Assembly: GCF_030272615.1 (NCBI RefSeq)
Contig: NC_081414.1
Location: 820,034,396-820,098,395 of the forward strand
Direction: 5' to 3'
Origin: Cryptomeria japonica
Lineage: Eukaryota > Streptophyta > Pinopsida > Cupressales > Cupressaceae
Length of the DNA stretch: 64,000 nt
The position numbers and the translations under genes are program-made. Under the pieces are notes generated by a model. It was not told the DNA's origin. It saw only the letters and a list, made by a program, of their open reading frames with translations, and searched no databases. Position 1 is the first letter of the stretch. Every line of letters begins with the position of its first letter. Below are positions 24,052 to 35,812 of the stretch, piece after piece.

Positions 24052-25182
24052 TGTTGGCATTTTGATGATTATGTTGTGATTGTCATTGATGGACACACAC
24101 TTGCTATGAGATCACTTTGTGAATGTATGAATTATGCTCAATCGGTAATTGTTCCAAACCGGTATCATATTGTAGTCTTTAGACTATTGATGTTATGAAG
24201 AAAGTGTTTACTGATCTCAAGCGGAGTGGAGCAAAGGAGCCATAAGCGGCAATTATCTTTTTCCCAGTCTTCAATTTTTGTCAACCGGAAATCTATTTGA
24301 ACTGGTATTACTCTGAGTTACCAACCAGTAACTGGAAAAGTAGTATACAATGGTAATACTCTATGATGAGTTACCATCCACCGACACTTTGATGGTGATT
24401 TTGTGTCGTGTTACCAAATGTGTCTAGATACAATGAACCTAGGAACTTGCAATGTAATCCTATTGGACCGACATGAAATCAGATTCCTTTTAAGGACATC
24501 ATGTCTAGGGTTTTGAATGTGTATGTATGAGTGTAGCTGTTAGGTTTTGGGTGTTTGTTGAAACTCTTGTATGTACGATCTTAACTGAAAAGATCAAGTC
24601 TGTGTACTGCAATAGAGTGTGGATTTAATGAAGACTGAAGTAATGCTGAAGAGCATTAGCTATGAGCTACAATGGATCTAATCAAGTAGACTATGCCATT
24701 TGCTAGATCATTCACTTGTTGATTACTCACATCTTTGACAAGTCAGAAACCCTTAACCGGGTAGGCCCAAAAAAGCCTTTGTAAATCCTCTAACAAGGTG
24801 GTTCACATCTATGGATCTAAAATCCTCTCACAAGGTAGTCTTTAATCAGACTTATCTCCTAATAGAGATTGAGATTCCTAACATGATTTGTTCTGGTAAA
24901 GAACATTGTATAACCTTAACCGATCTGGTTACTATTCTGCAGATAGTTACTTGTGAGTTTCATCTCACCGTGGTTTTTCCCATTTGGGTTTCCACGTCAA
25001 AATCTCTTGTGTTATGGTGATTGTGCTTCTATGGGTGAATGCCTTATTTTCTATTTGGTTTGCATGTGTGTTAATCAGTTTGTTTGTTAAACTATTTTAC
25101 CGGTTTACTGCTAGATTGTTTAAGTGTTTAAGTACAGTATTTTTTGGAATACTAATTCACCCCCCACTCTTAGTATTCATCA
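24052..25182 (+). repeat. 5' LTR of C
   Basis: TGTTGGCATTTTGATGATTATG...AGTATTCATCA, 1131 bp. The presumed U3 part carries recurring ACCGG/ACTGG words around 24160-24400. A TTCACCCCCCACTCTTAG tail precedes the end. Confidence 0.92.
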
Positions 25183-25184
25183 AT

Positions 25185-25197
25185 TGGTATCAGAGCC
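25185..25197 (+). promoter_or_regulatory. Primer-binding site of C
   Basis: TGGTATCAGAGCC, two bases after the LTR end. Confidence 0.9.
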
Positions 25198-25232
25198 AAC
25201 CTTTCTATAAGTCTAACCACTTGGAAAGAGAT

Positions 25233-26513
25233 ATGGGGGAATACACTATGAGGGAATTTACTCATCGACTCACTCAGATTGAGCAAGCCTATGATGAACT
25301 TAAGGTCAAATATAAGGCCTCTCAGGCAAAAAGAAGAGAGCATGCTGAAAAATTGATGGAGCTAACTGAAAATAGTTCTTCTGATGAAGCAGACATGGAA
25401 GCCCTAATTCAAGAAGTTGAAAAATTGAACGAGTCCAATGCCAACCTAAGAAGGGAACTTGAAGGACTAACTATCAGAATGTGTCAAGAGCTTGAGAACT
25501 AGAGGAAAGCTGAAGATTTGGTAAAAGACAAAGATCATGAGACCTACAAGCTGAAGCAAGAAATGAGTGCACTTACTGCTCATCTTCTTGAAAATAAAAT
25601 GGAAAAGGAAGGAATCCAAGGTGAAATAAACATGGATATTTCTGAGAATGCAACCTTGAAGGAATCCAATGCTATTATTTAAAAAGAACTCATTGAGTCA
25701 AAGGAAATACTTGCCAAATTCAATAAGAGCACTATCAAGCTAGAACAGAAGCTTGAATCAGCTAAACTGGTAAAGAATACCAATGGACTTGGTTTCTCTG
25801 ATTATGAGGAAGGTGAGACCTCTGGAACAAAAGATGGAGCATCAAAGAAACAACCGACATCAAAGGATAAAGGTAAGCAAAAGTTCAAACCTGTTTGCTT
25901 TAATTGTCTCAAGGAAGGACACACTGCTAATGTATGTAGAAGTAAGGCTTACAATAATTTTCCTTATTTTCTAAATGATAAGCCTAGACCCAATAGATTC
26001 AATGGAAATTGTTATGCATGCAACAAGTTTGGGCATAGAGCATTTGAATGCAGGTCTGTCATGCACAATACCGGAAGGTATCCTCAAAGGAATCAAGGAG
26101 TTTTTCCTAAATCCTCTGAGAACCAGAACCCAAACCAGTTTAATACCTATAGTTATCAGTCAGGTAGTGTTGGCTATCAAGCGGCAATCGAATGGAGAGA
26201 AATCTGTGTGATTTGTCATGGTCGCGGTCACACTGCTGCAACATGCAAAAGGAAGAATGGAAACATGAATAATGGACCTTGGAGAGCACCTGGAATGGTT
26301 TGCTATCATTGCAACAAACTGGGTCATACAACAAGATTCTGCAGAACAAGAAAGAGTATATTGGATGACATATTGGTCACTCCAGGAGGAAAGATTGATG
26401 TTAAAATTGTTCAAGCAGATATGAAGAAAACCTGGAAGAAGAAGCCAGAAGAAGTGATTCAAGTAGAACTGATTTCTACACCTAGTGTGGAAGTCGTTGA
26501 ACCGAAAAACTAA
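25233..26513 (+). pseudogene. gag: Gag-like protein of C with four zinc knuckles
   Basis: One frame of about 426 codons from MGEYTMREFTHRLTQIEQAY, broken only by TAG at 25500 and TAA at 25678. The first 180 residues are charged heptad-like helices, probably a coiled coil. Four CCHC knuckles follow: CFNCLKEGHTANVC (25896-25937), CYACNKFGHRAFEC (26010-26051), CVICHGRGHTAATC (26205-26246) and CYHCNKLGHTTRFC (26301-26342). The spacing of all four is canonical. Copia gag usually has one knuckle and an N-terminal UBN2-like part, which is missing here, so this is an unusual nucleic-acid-binding gag. The C-terminus is basic then acidic. It ends shortly before a GGGGGAG run. Confidence 0.8.
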
Positions 26514-26955
26514 GCATCAGAAAAGCTTAGGGGGAGTAAACGGTGAAATATCTCGAACCCCCGATTTACACCAGTAAAAGACCTCAATCGGTATGTGATA
26601 CCTATCAGTTGGCAGAAGACCAAAAATGGTAAAAGGCAAATTAGGGTTTACACCCTAATAGTGGAGCATTTATTGTGGTAGGTGAAAAACTTGTTTAAAA
26701 GAATTTTTTTAAGTCATTTTTCACTTATCAGTTCATGAGTGAAGAAGTTTTCAAACATAGAGCGAAGAAAAGCGATTTGGATTGTGATTCAAAGAATTTA
26801 TCAAAATCTTGAAGAAGAATCAGAAGCAAACATATGTTGGTGAAGTATAGAACACAAAGCGGTATTTCAGCAACCAAAGGAGTGTGTAGCAAAGTTTAAA
26901 TTGCGTGCCCTAAATTTTGACTTACGAAGGTATTTTTCACAATTCTCTGTTTATC
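26514..26955 (+). other. Spacer between the two ORFs of C
   Basis: No ORF. It holds a GGGGGAG run and A/G-rich sequence, ending TTTATC before the ATG of the second ORF. It could act as the leader of a subgenomic or spliced message, but no clear splice site could be chosen. Confidence 0.4.
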
Positions 26956-27063
26956 ATGGCTTCTACATCTCATGCTAGTTCTAGTGCACCTGTTGATTCT
27001 GTAGACTTCATTCAATAGAAGGCAAAATACAATGCCCTATCTCAAATACCCGCTGGTGTTATA

Positions 27064-28833
27064 GTGGAGGAAGGCATTTCTGATTACATTGACTGTAAGA
27101 TTGAAGATCTAGGATCTCTGATGATCCATTCTCAGTTGAGTTTGTTTTGTGGGAAGGACAAAAAGATTAAACCGAAATTCAGCATCCTGGAAAAGAAGAA
27201 ACTTCATAATGTTGTCTATTTCCTTGAAGATTTTTCAGATGATAACATCCGTATTATTCTAAGCAGAGTACACGGTGATAAAATGTACTTAGAGCAGACG
27301 CATGATATTACACCAGAAGCAATTCATGCCATCACTGGTTTCTGCAACGTAGGTGAAGTGTCAGCCCTAAGCAAGATTAGCAAGACATAAATGACTAAGC
27401 TCACCGGTTCAGTGAGCAATTCACGGGGAATGACTGTCAATTCCATCAAGGACAATCTGGTCAAATATGTGTGTATGGTGATAGGATACCGGATGATCCA
27501 TGCCAGCAGAATCAACTCTATCTCTACTGCAGCAGTAAATGCCACCCACAGGATGATCAAGGAAGATGCATTGTTTGATCTGTGCACTTGTATGCAAAGA
27601 CAACTTCTGTTGAACCTCAAGTCAATCAAACAGGACAATGCCTTGAGATTCAAGTTTAGACAACTATTGGTTGGGTTGTTCTTCTACTTCCAAGGCTATT
27701 TTCTAGGAGTAGGTGATATTCAGTGGTCTGCTGACCAACTGGTGACAAAGCAAATTAAGGAAAGCCTACAAGTGGTAGGAACTGGTTATCCAGAAGTGCT
27801 GAACAAATACTTTGATGAGTTCAGATGCAAAATGAACCAAAGGGTGAGAATATTCGGTGATATTGTTAGGAAATATGAAGATGATATCTGCTTCACCATC
27901 GGAGTTGATGAGTGCGTAATGGAGGTGGTTGAGCCAAGACAGGAAGAAGTGGAGGAAGGCATTTTTTATTACATTGACTGTAAGATTGAAGGTCTAGGAT
28001 CTCTGATGATCCATTCTTAGTTGAGTTTGTTCTGTGGGAAGGACAAAAAGATTAAACCGGAATTCAACATCCTGGAAAAGAAGAAACTTCACAATGTTGT
28101 CTATTTCCTTGAAGATTTTTCAGATGATCACATCCGCATTATTCTGAGCAGAGTACACGGTGATAAAATGTACTTAGAGTAGATGCATGATATTACACTA
28201 GAAGCAATTCATGCCATCACCGGTTTCTGCAACGTAGGTGAAGTGTCAGCCCTAAGCAAGATTAGCAAGATAGAAATGACTAAGCTCACCGGTTCAATGA
28301 GCGATTCATGGGGAATGACTGTCAATTCCATCAAGGACAATCTGGTCAAATATGCGTGTATGGTGATAGGATACCGGACGTTCCATGCCAACAGAATCAA
28401 CTCTATCTTTGCTGCAGCGGTAAATGCCACCCACAGGATGATCAAGGAAGATGCATCGTTTGATCTGTGCACTTGTATGCAAAGACAACTTTTGTTGAAC
28501 CTCAAGTCAATCAAACAGGACAATGCCTTGAGATTCAAGTTTGGAAAACTATTGGTTGGGTTTTTCTTCTACTTCCAAGGCTATTTTCCAGGAGTAGGTG
28601 ATATTCAGTGGTCTGCTGACCAACTGGTGACAAAGCAAATCAAGGAAAGCCTACAAGCGGTAGGAACTGATTATCCAGAAGTGCTAAACAAATACTTTGA
28701 TGAGTTCAGATGCAAAATGAACCAAAGGGTGAGAATATCTGGTGATATTGTCAAGAAATATGAAGATGACATCTGCTTCACCATCGGAGTTGATGAGTGC
28801 ATAATGGAGGTGGTTGAGCCAAGACAGGAAGAA
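27064..28833 (+). repeat. 885-bp tandem duplication within the second ORF of C
   Basis: GTGGAGGAAGGCATTT at 27064 recurs at 27949, and the second unit ends at 28833 where the single-copy sequence resumes (GTGGAACTGATGGG). The period of 885 bp is exactly 295 codons, so the frame is kept. Copies are nearly identical. Differences include two CAG to TAG changes in copy 2 (27133 vs 28018; 27295 vs 28180) and a GAA/TAA difference at 27388 vs 28273. Confidence 0.93.
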
Positions 28834-29823
28834 GTGGAACTGATGGGATATGAGGTAATGTATGACATGCTAGATGGGTATGCCTCTACCCTAATCGCCT
28901 TGCCCCTTGATCCATAGGCAAAGAGAACCGACACCTATTTGGAAAGGGTTACACCGGTTGAAGAACCCTCAGTAAAGAAGGAAAAGGCAGTGCCTTCATC
29001 ATTGGCACCGGTTATCACAGCAAGTCCCAAAGTGACCAAGTGGTCACCAGCAAAGAAGAAACCAGAAGCGGCACCCGCCAAAGTCTTTGAGGGGAAGCGG
29101 AAGACAAAAAGCAATACACCAGACTCAGAGGACACTATCTTTGAAGAACAGCCTAAGAAGACTAGGAAAACAAGGAAAAAGACAAAGAGTGAACCGACAA
29201 CATCTGCACCGGTAAATATTGATATTTCCTCTTACAAACCTTTGAGACATTGTCAAAGAACAATTAAGAATATTATAAGAAAAGTACTTGGTGATTTGAA
29301 AGAGTACTTTGATGATTTTAATGATGATGAAAAGAAGGAAGTTGAACAGGAAGTTATCAATTATTTATGTATTAATGACCGGTGGCTATCAGAAATTAAA
29401 TCCGAGACACCTGATTCTTTGTATAATTCTTTAGATAACAAGTGGCACATTGCCATAGAAAAGGAACAAGAAATAAGAGAGGAAGTATTTGCACAATACT
29501 TTCCTAATATGCCCAAAATAGAACTGTATGAAGTGGTGGAGAGATATAAGGGCCTCTTCTTCATGAGAAGAAGAAGACTCCTATTGTTGGAAGGAAAAGT
29601 TTCGGAAGTGGTCAAAGATACCCACTCCCTTGCTCAATCAGCTTTAAGATTGCATCAAGTGGCTGAAGCCAACAGGAAAGTTGAGCAAGAACCAGAAATC
29701 GCTCAACTAGATGAAGTATATGATAGTGAAGGAGAACCGATCACTACTCAATTGGACCCAATTGATGTTGATGCCTTGAACGGTGAAAATGTTACTCCGG
29801 ATGCACCAACAAAAACAAAAGGT

Positions 29824-30279
29824 CAGGAGAAATAGGAGGAAGACAAGAGAAAACAAATAGAGAAATAGAAGAAGAAATAGGAGGAAGAAAATAGAAAAAA
29901 GGTAAAAATGGAAAAGAAGCAAAAGGAAGAAGAGAAGAAAAAAGCGGAAGAGGAGAGAAAAGAGGAAGAAAAGAAAAAGGAAGAGGAGAAGAGGAAACTA
30001 GAAGAGGAAAAGAAAAGAAAGGAAGAGGAGAAGAAGAAACAAGAGGAAGAGAAGAAGAAGAAGGAAGCGGAACAGGAAAAGGAGAAGAAAAAGGAAGAGG
30101 AGAAGAAAAAGGAAGAGGAGAAGAGAAAGGAAGAGGAGAAAAGAAAGGAGCAAGAGAAAAAGAAGCAAGAAGAGGAGAAAAAGAAGAAGGATGAAGAGGA
30201 AGAGAAGCAGAAAGAAGAGGAGAAAAAGAAGGTAGAAGAGGACAAGAAAAGAACTAAAGAGAAAGAGGGAGCGACATAG
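29824..30279 (+). repeat. Lys/Glu-rich low-complexity coding repeat
   Basis: About 150 codons almost entirely of E, K, R and Q in irregular EEKKK/EEEKR units (purine-only DNA, GAAGAG/AAGAAA). It is in frame with the rest of C's second ORF, so it would form a long charged single helix. The apparent Ser/Phe/Leu ORFs on the other strand are its mirror image. Confidence 0.9.
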
Positions 30280-31457
30280 AGCACTCAGATGGAGACCCCA
30301 AAGGCAACCGGTAGTCAAGCCAAATCAGCTGACATAACCAATCCCATTGACCTCCAGTCTGCAAATGAATTAGAGTTACTGTAGAGCATTAAGGTTGCCC
30401 AAGAACGCCTGGAAGCAATAAGGAGAAAGAAAGAGCAAGATGTGATCCTAGCTATGGTGGACACTCTTACCGGTTTGATACCTGGTACCAACCTCCCCAG
30501 TATCGATTCCTCTCTTGCACAATTAAAGCTCCTATGCACAGTTGCAGAAGACCAGGTGCAAAGCTTGGAAGAGGTTGCAGAAGCAAATGCCAAGAAGGAG
30601 CATCAAAAGGCTCTGGACACTTCCTTAGTGAAAAAGTTAACAGAGCTCCAGTCTGATCTACAGAAGGCATAGAAGGAAATTAGAGATGCAATGGATGAGG
30701 GAAAATTATTGCTATGTAAGATATGTCAACCTCATCTATTATGTGATGATGTGCTTGCTCAGAAAGCCAAACTGCAATCTGATATGCAGTCATTTATAAG
30801 CACCTTCAAAATGCCATATGATTCCTTCTCCACATATGGACAAACCGCTCACCGGATTCAACTCCAGTCTGCAAGAACAGAGGCAGAGATAAGCAACATG
30901 ACATGTAATTTGTAGGAACTTCAACTGGTCCTACTACCTAGACTGCAAATTCTTTAGAAATGCTATCTAAATCTGGATGCCCTAACGGTCACTCAAGAGA
31001 TGAATACCTTGGATGCCATGGAAGAGTAGGTCTATTAGATGCAAATGGAGAATGAGGTTGCTACCTCATTGCTTGAATCATGGTCTTTATCCATGAAGAC
31101 ATTTATGCAGGACTTTAAATTAGTTTTTGACAAGTTTCACTCTTTATTGTCATAAACTCTTTAAATCAATTATTTATGCTAATGGAACAAGGGTTTTTCA
31201 GTTGTACTTTGTCATTATTTGCAAAGGGGGAGTAGTATTCTATTTTTTTTTTTAAATTGATGGGGAGTAGTATTCTGAATTTAAATGCATGCTATGTATA
31301 CTTTCATGTTTATCTCTGTAAGGAAGTAGTATACATTGTATTTTCTATAAAAGGGATAGTGTATATGCTTAGGGGGAGTAATTTTGATTATGGCATAATT
31401 TTGTTGTAAAACACTTAGATGCCAATTTTTTTTTTCCTAAGTGTTGCCATCAATGCC

Positions 31458-31469
31458 AAAGGGGGAGAT
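31458..31469 (+). promoter_or_regulatory. Polypurine tract of C
   Basis: AAAGGGGGAGAT directly before the 3' LTR, identical to the tract of B at 35801-35812. Confidence 0.85.
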
Positions 31470-32640
31470 TGTTGGCATTTTGATGATTATGTTGTGATTG
31501 TCATTGATGGACACACACTTGCTATGAGATCACTTTGTAAATGTATGAATTATGCTCAACCGGTAATTGTTCCAAACCGGTATCATATTGTAGTCTTTAG
31601 ACTATTGATGTTATGAAAAAAGTGTTTACCGATCTCAAGCAGAGTGGAGCAAAGGAGCCAGAAGCGGTAGTTATCTTTTTCCCAATCTTCAATTTTTGTC
31701 AACCAGAAATCTATTTGAACTGGTATTACGCTGATTTACGAACCGGTAACCGAAAAAGTTGTATAAACCAGTAATACTCTGTGATGAGTTACCAACCGAT
31801 ATATTTTTGTGATGAGTTACCATCCACCGACACTTTGACGGTGACTTTGTGTCGTGTTACCAAATGTGTCAAGATACATTGAACTTAGGAACTTTCAATG
31901 TAATCCTATTGGACTGACATGAAATCAGATTCCTTTTAAGGACATCATGTCTAGGGTTTTGAATGTGTATGTATGAGTGTAGTTGTTAGGTTTTGGGTGT
32001 TCGTTGAAACTCTTGTATGTATGATCTTAACTAAGAAGATCAAGTTTGTGTACTGCAACAGAGTGTGGATTTACTGAAGACTAAAGTAATGCTGAAGAGC
32101 ATTAGCTATGAGCTACAATGGATCTAATCAAGCAGATTGTGCCATTTGCTAGATCATTCACTTGTTGATTACTCACATCTTTGACAAGTGAGAAACCCTT
32201 AACCGAGTAGGCCCAGAAAAACCTTTGTAAATCCTCTAACAAGGTGGTTCACATCTGTGGATCTGAAATCCTCTCACAAGGTAGTCTTTAATTGGACTTA
32301 TCTCCTAACAGAGATTGAGATTCCTAATAGGATCTGTTCTGGTAAAGAACATTGTATGACCTTAACCGGTCTGACTTAACCAGTCTGGTTACTATTCTAC
32401 AAATAGTTACTTGTGAGTTTCATCTCACCGTGGTTTTTCTCATTTGGGTTTCCATGTCAAAATCTCGTGTTATGGTGATTGTGCTTCTATGGGTGAATGC
32501 CTTATTTTCTATTTGGTTTGCATGTGTGTTAACTGGTTTGTTTGTTAAACTGTTTTATCGGTTTACTACTAGATTGTTTAAGTGTTTAAGTACAATATTT
32601 TTTGGAATACTAATTCACCCCCCCCTCTTAGTATTCATCA
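31470..32640 (+). repeat. 3' LTR of C
   Basis: TGTTGGCATTTTG...AGTATTCATCA, 1171 bp. It is longer than the 5' copy mainly because a GTGATGAGTTACC-containing segment of about 28 bp is tandemly repeated near 31780-31825. Confidence 0.92.
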
Positions 32641-33640
32641 TTCAGTTACAATTCAAGAATGGTAAATGCAAAATCATGAATAGAACTGGTTTGGAAATTG
32701 CAACCGATAATCAGACTAGAGGTAATATCTTTCATTTGAATAACAGTGAGAAGACATTCTTGATTGCACATATTGATGATAGTTAGTTATGGCATAAGAG
32801 ACTTTGTCATATAAATTTTGATTGCATTGTGAAAATCAGTACAACTAAGGCAGTAAGGGATTTACCTAAGATTGTTAAACCTCACAATTCGGTATGTAAG
32901 GAATGTCAATTTGGAAAGCAAGTAAGAGCAACCTTTAAGAGTATTCCAGAAAAATCCAATAATGTTCTTGACTTAATTCATACTGATTTATGTGGTCCAG
33001 CAAGAACTAGAAGTTTACAAGGAGATAGATATTTTATGCTAATCATTGATGATTATTCTAGAATGTGTTGGGTTACTTTTCTCGGGGAGAAATCAAAAGC
33101 TTTTGGGAAATTCAAACTATTCAAGGTCATGGTAGAGAATGAAACCGTTAAGAAAATAAAATGTTTGAGATCAGATCAAGGAGGTGAATTCACATCTAAG
33201 GAATTTAATACATTCTGTGAAGTGAATGGAATCAGAAGACGATTATCAAGACACCCCAACAAAATGGAGTTGTGGAAAGGAAGAACAAAACTATTTTGGA
33301 TGCAGCTAGAAGCATGATATCAGAAGCAAACCTACCTCATGTGTATTGGAGAGAAGCGGTCAATACAGTTGTTTATACATTCAACAGAGTTCACATCAAA
33401 GGTGAAACTGGTAAGACCCCTCATGAACTATGGTTAGGTAATACTCCTACTCTTAAATATTTCAGAATATTTGGAAGAAAATGTTATATTAGGAGAGATG
33501 ATTATATTGGCAAATTTGATCCTAGAAGTGATGAAGGAATATTTCTTGGTTATTCATCTAAGAGCAAGGCATATAGATGTTTTAACAAGAGATTGCAGAA
33601 AATCATTGAGAGTGCAAATGTGAAGATTGATGAATAGTTT
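32641..33640 (+). pseudogene. pol: Integrase of element B
   Basis: Resumes B pol after C. The zinc-binding part is LWHKRLCH ... CKECQFGK (HHCC) around 32788-32920. The core has all three acidic residues: HTDLCGP (about 32977), RSDQGGEF (about 33171) and the Glu of VVERKN (about 33262). LWLGNTPTLKYFRIFG and the DEGIFLGYSSKSKAYR block follow, as in copia integrases. A TAG at 32783 precedes LWHKR, and a one-base shift near 33240-33255 separates the two halves of the core. A TAG also follows DE at 33637. It would insert the DNA copy into chromosomes. Confidence 0.9.
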
Positions 33641-34730
33641 AGAAGGTCTATAGACTCTGAACTGACAATTGAGATAATCACAAATGAACCTAAATTGAGT
33701 ACACCAGTATAGAATGTTGATCCAGTCACACAGGCATCATCTGAGAGTTCCACAGTGATTGAAGAACAACAGCAAGTGAATACACCAAGGTATGTAAGAT
33801 TGAATCACTCTGAAAGTCAGATAACTGGGAATAAGTATCAAGGTGTTATGACTAGAGGAAGACTGGAAAATGAAGAGGTATGTCTAATTTCTCAAATTGA
33901 ACTAGAAACTATTAATGAGGCATGTGAACATAAACATTGGATTAAGGCTATGGAAGATGAATTGGAACAAATTGAAAAGAATAACACATGGACATTGGTT
34001 CCTAGCCTAAAAACAAAAATGTAATTGGAACTAAATGGGTATTCAAAAATAAACTTAGTGAAGATGGTAAGGTAATCAGAAACAAAGCAAGATTAGTGTG
34101 TAAGGGATATTCACAGAAAGAAGGAATTGATTACAATGAAACCTTTGCATCGGTAGCTAGAATTGAGGCAGATAGATTATTCTTAGCTTTTGCAGCACAC
34201 ACGAACTATAAAGTATATCAAATGGATGTTAAATGTGCATTTCTGAATGGTGATCTTGAAGAGGAAGTTTACATTGAACAACCTAATGGATTTTCTTTGA
34301 CAGATGACAAAGATATGGTTTGTAGGTTAAGGAAAGCTTTATATGGATTGAAGCAAGCTCCTAGAGCTTGGTATGTTAGATTGGAAAAATATATTTTGAA
34401 GCTTGGTTACACTAAAGGTAATGCTGAGAACAACCTATATTACAAAGTGACTAATGATGACATCATGGTTATTGAAGTTTTTGTTGATGATATCATTTTT
34501 GGAGGAGAAGATGGATTGTGTAAAGACTTTTCTAATAAGATGCAGGAAGAATTTGAAATGTCTATGATTGGGGAGATAAAATTATTTTTAGGATTGCATA
34601 TTTCACAGACTGATAAAGGTATATTCATAAATCAATCAAATTATTTGAAGGAATTACTTAAGAAATTTGGCATGGAAAACTCTAAACCAGTAAGCACACC
34701 TATGACTACAACTGGCAAACTATTATTATA
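33641..34730 (+). pseudogene. pol: Integrase C-terminal linker and reverse transcriptase of element B
   Basis: A linker with TAG at 33711 leads into the copia RT opening HWIKAMEDELEQIEKNNTW. A frame change near 34020 follows, then [52 protein letters not shown] and [13 protein letters not shown]. The catalytic box reads FVDDIIFG (about 34479-34502), Phe replacing the usual Tyr but keeping the DD pair. It ends at a TAG at 34729 in the position of a glutamine. RT copies element RNA to DNA in the particle. Confidence 0.92.
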
Positions 34731-35376
34731 GGATGAATCAACACCTGTTAATCCGATAAGATACAAGTCTATGATAGGAGGTTTACTATATTTGACACAA
34801 AGAAGACCTGATATTATGAATGCAGTATGTATTGTTTCAAGATTTCAGAGTAATCCTAAGGAAAATCATGAATCAACAGTGAAAAGGATTTTTCGGTACC
34901 TACAAGGCACAACAAATCTTGGCTTATGGTATCCTAAAGATGAAAATTTTGATTTATGTGCATACACAGATGTAAATTGGGCAGGAGATGTAGATGACAG
35001 AAAAAGCACCACTGACAGAGCATTTTTTCTTGGCAACAGACTAATTTTATGGTTGAGCAAGAAACAAAGTTGTACATCACTATCAACAGCAAAATCAGAA
35101 TATGTTGCAGCAACAACTAATTATACACAGGTATTATGGATTAAGAAAATGTTGAATGACATAAAGGTAAAATGCAAAGAAGTTATAATCATTTACTGTG
35201 ATAATATGGCAGCAATTGATATATCAAAGAATCTGGTATTTCACTCTAAAACTAGACATGTTTCTATCAAATTCAATTTTCTAAAAGAGAATGTTGAAGC
35301 AAAAGAAGTGAAAGTGGTTTATGTGAATACTAAAGAGCAGATTGGAGAAATCTTTACTAAACCTTTACCTAAGTAA
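34731..35376 (+). pseudogene. pol: RNase H of element B
   Basis: Continues RT with YKSMIGGLLYLTQRRPDIMNAV, then the RNase H residues YTDVNWAGDVDDRKST, SLSTAKSEYVA and YCDNMAAIDISKN, and ends IGEIFTKPLPK with a TAA at 35374, the usual C-terminus of copia pol. One frame, no internal stop after 34731. It would degrade the RNA template and make the plus-strand primer from the polypurine tract. Confidence 0.92.
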
Positions 35377-35812
35377 ACTTTTGAATATCTAAGAGAGAAA
35401 CTTGGATTTATACCCTCATCAGTAGAAACTTAGACAGTTGGAGCATGGCATCAGACCGATAGAATTAACATAGAAATCTTTTTTCGGCTTTGATGAAGGA
35501 GAGCTACTTCTCAGGGGGAGTAGATTGAATAAATTTGGTTATAGCAATTGGTATTTGTAATAAGTTCTATGAACTGGTTGTATTTAGTTTTGTATTGCTT
35601 TGGCATATGATGTCAAAGGGGGAGAGATATCTATAGAAAAACACATTATCTTTTGGGGAGAGATTATTCATTGGGGGAGAGATTGTTACTCTCTGTATCT
35701 ATATTTTGATGATCTCTTTGGGAGGTTGTTGGTTTTTGGTTTTTGGCATTTCTGCTTTGGCACTTAGATGTTTTTTCCATCTTGTGTTACCATCAATGCC
35801 AAAGGGGGAGAT
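35377..35812 (+). other. 3' untranslated region and polypurine tract of B
   Basis: No ORF. It contains four GGGGGAG/GGGGAGAG runs and ends AAAGGGGGAGAT (35801-35812) against the LTR. The multiple purine runs are typical of this LTR group. Confidence 0.7.

Larger units (their letters stand above)
26956..31155 (+). pseudogene. Second ORF of C: unknown protein replacing pol
   Basis: Starting at MASTSHASSSAPVDSVDF, one reading frame can be followed for about 1,400 codons with no frameshift, interrupted by some 15-20 stops, nearly all TAG. Layout: N-terminal 36 residues; a 295-codon unit present twice (27064-27948 and 27949-28833); a basic Pro/Lys region (28939-29215) that could be nuclear-targeting; a helical segment (29216-29700); a Lys/Glu repeat (about 29830-30279); and a helical C-terminus. 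No retroviral enzyme motif is present. I do not recognise the family. It sits where pol should be, in sense orientation, and is probably an acquired or diverged accessory gene. Confidence 0.7.
24052..32640 (+). mobile_element. Complete non-autonomous copia-like element C
   Basis: LTRs 24052-25182 and 31470-32640, primer site TGGTATCAGAGCC at 25185, polypurine tract AAAGGGGGAGAT at 31458. Flanking duplication TTTAG (24047-24051) / TTCAG (32641-32645); the protease reading frame of B shows TTCAG is ancestral. Internal coding is a gag-like protein with four zinc knuckles, then a long second ORF with no protease, integrase, RT or RNase H motif. It must have depended on proteins of another element. 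LTR tails are related to those of B. Confidence 0.9.

Noticed and set aside
29823-30318. Long Ser/Phe- and Leu-rich open frames on the minus strand
   Set aside because: They are mirror images of the purine-only Lys/Glu repeat in C's second ORF; pyrimidine-only DNA rarely gives stops.
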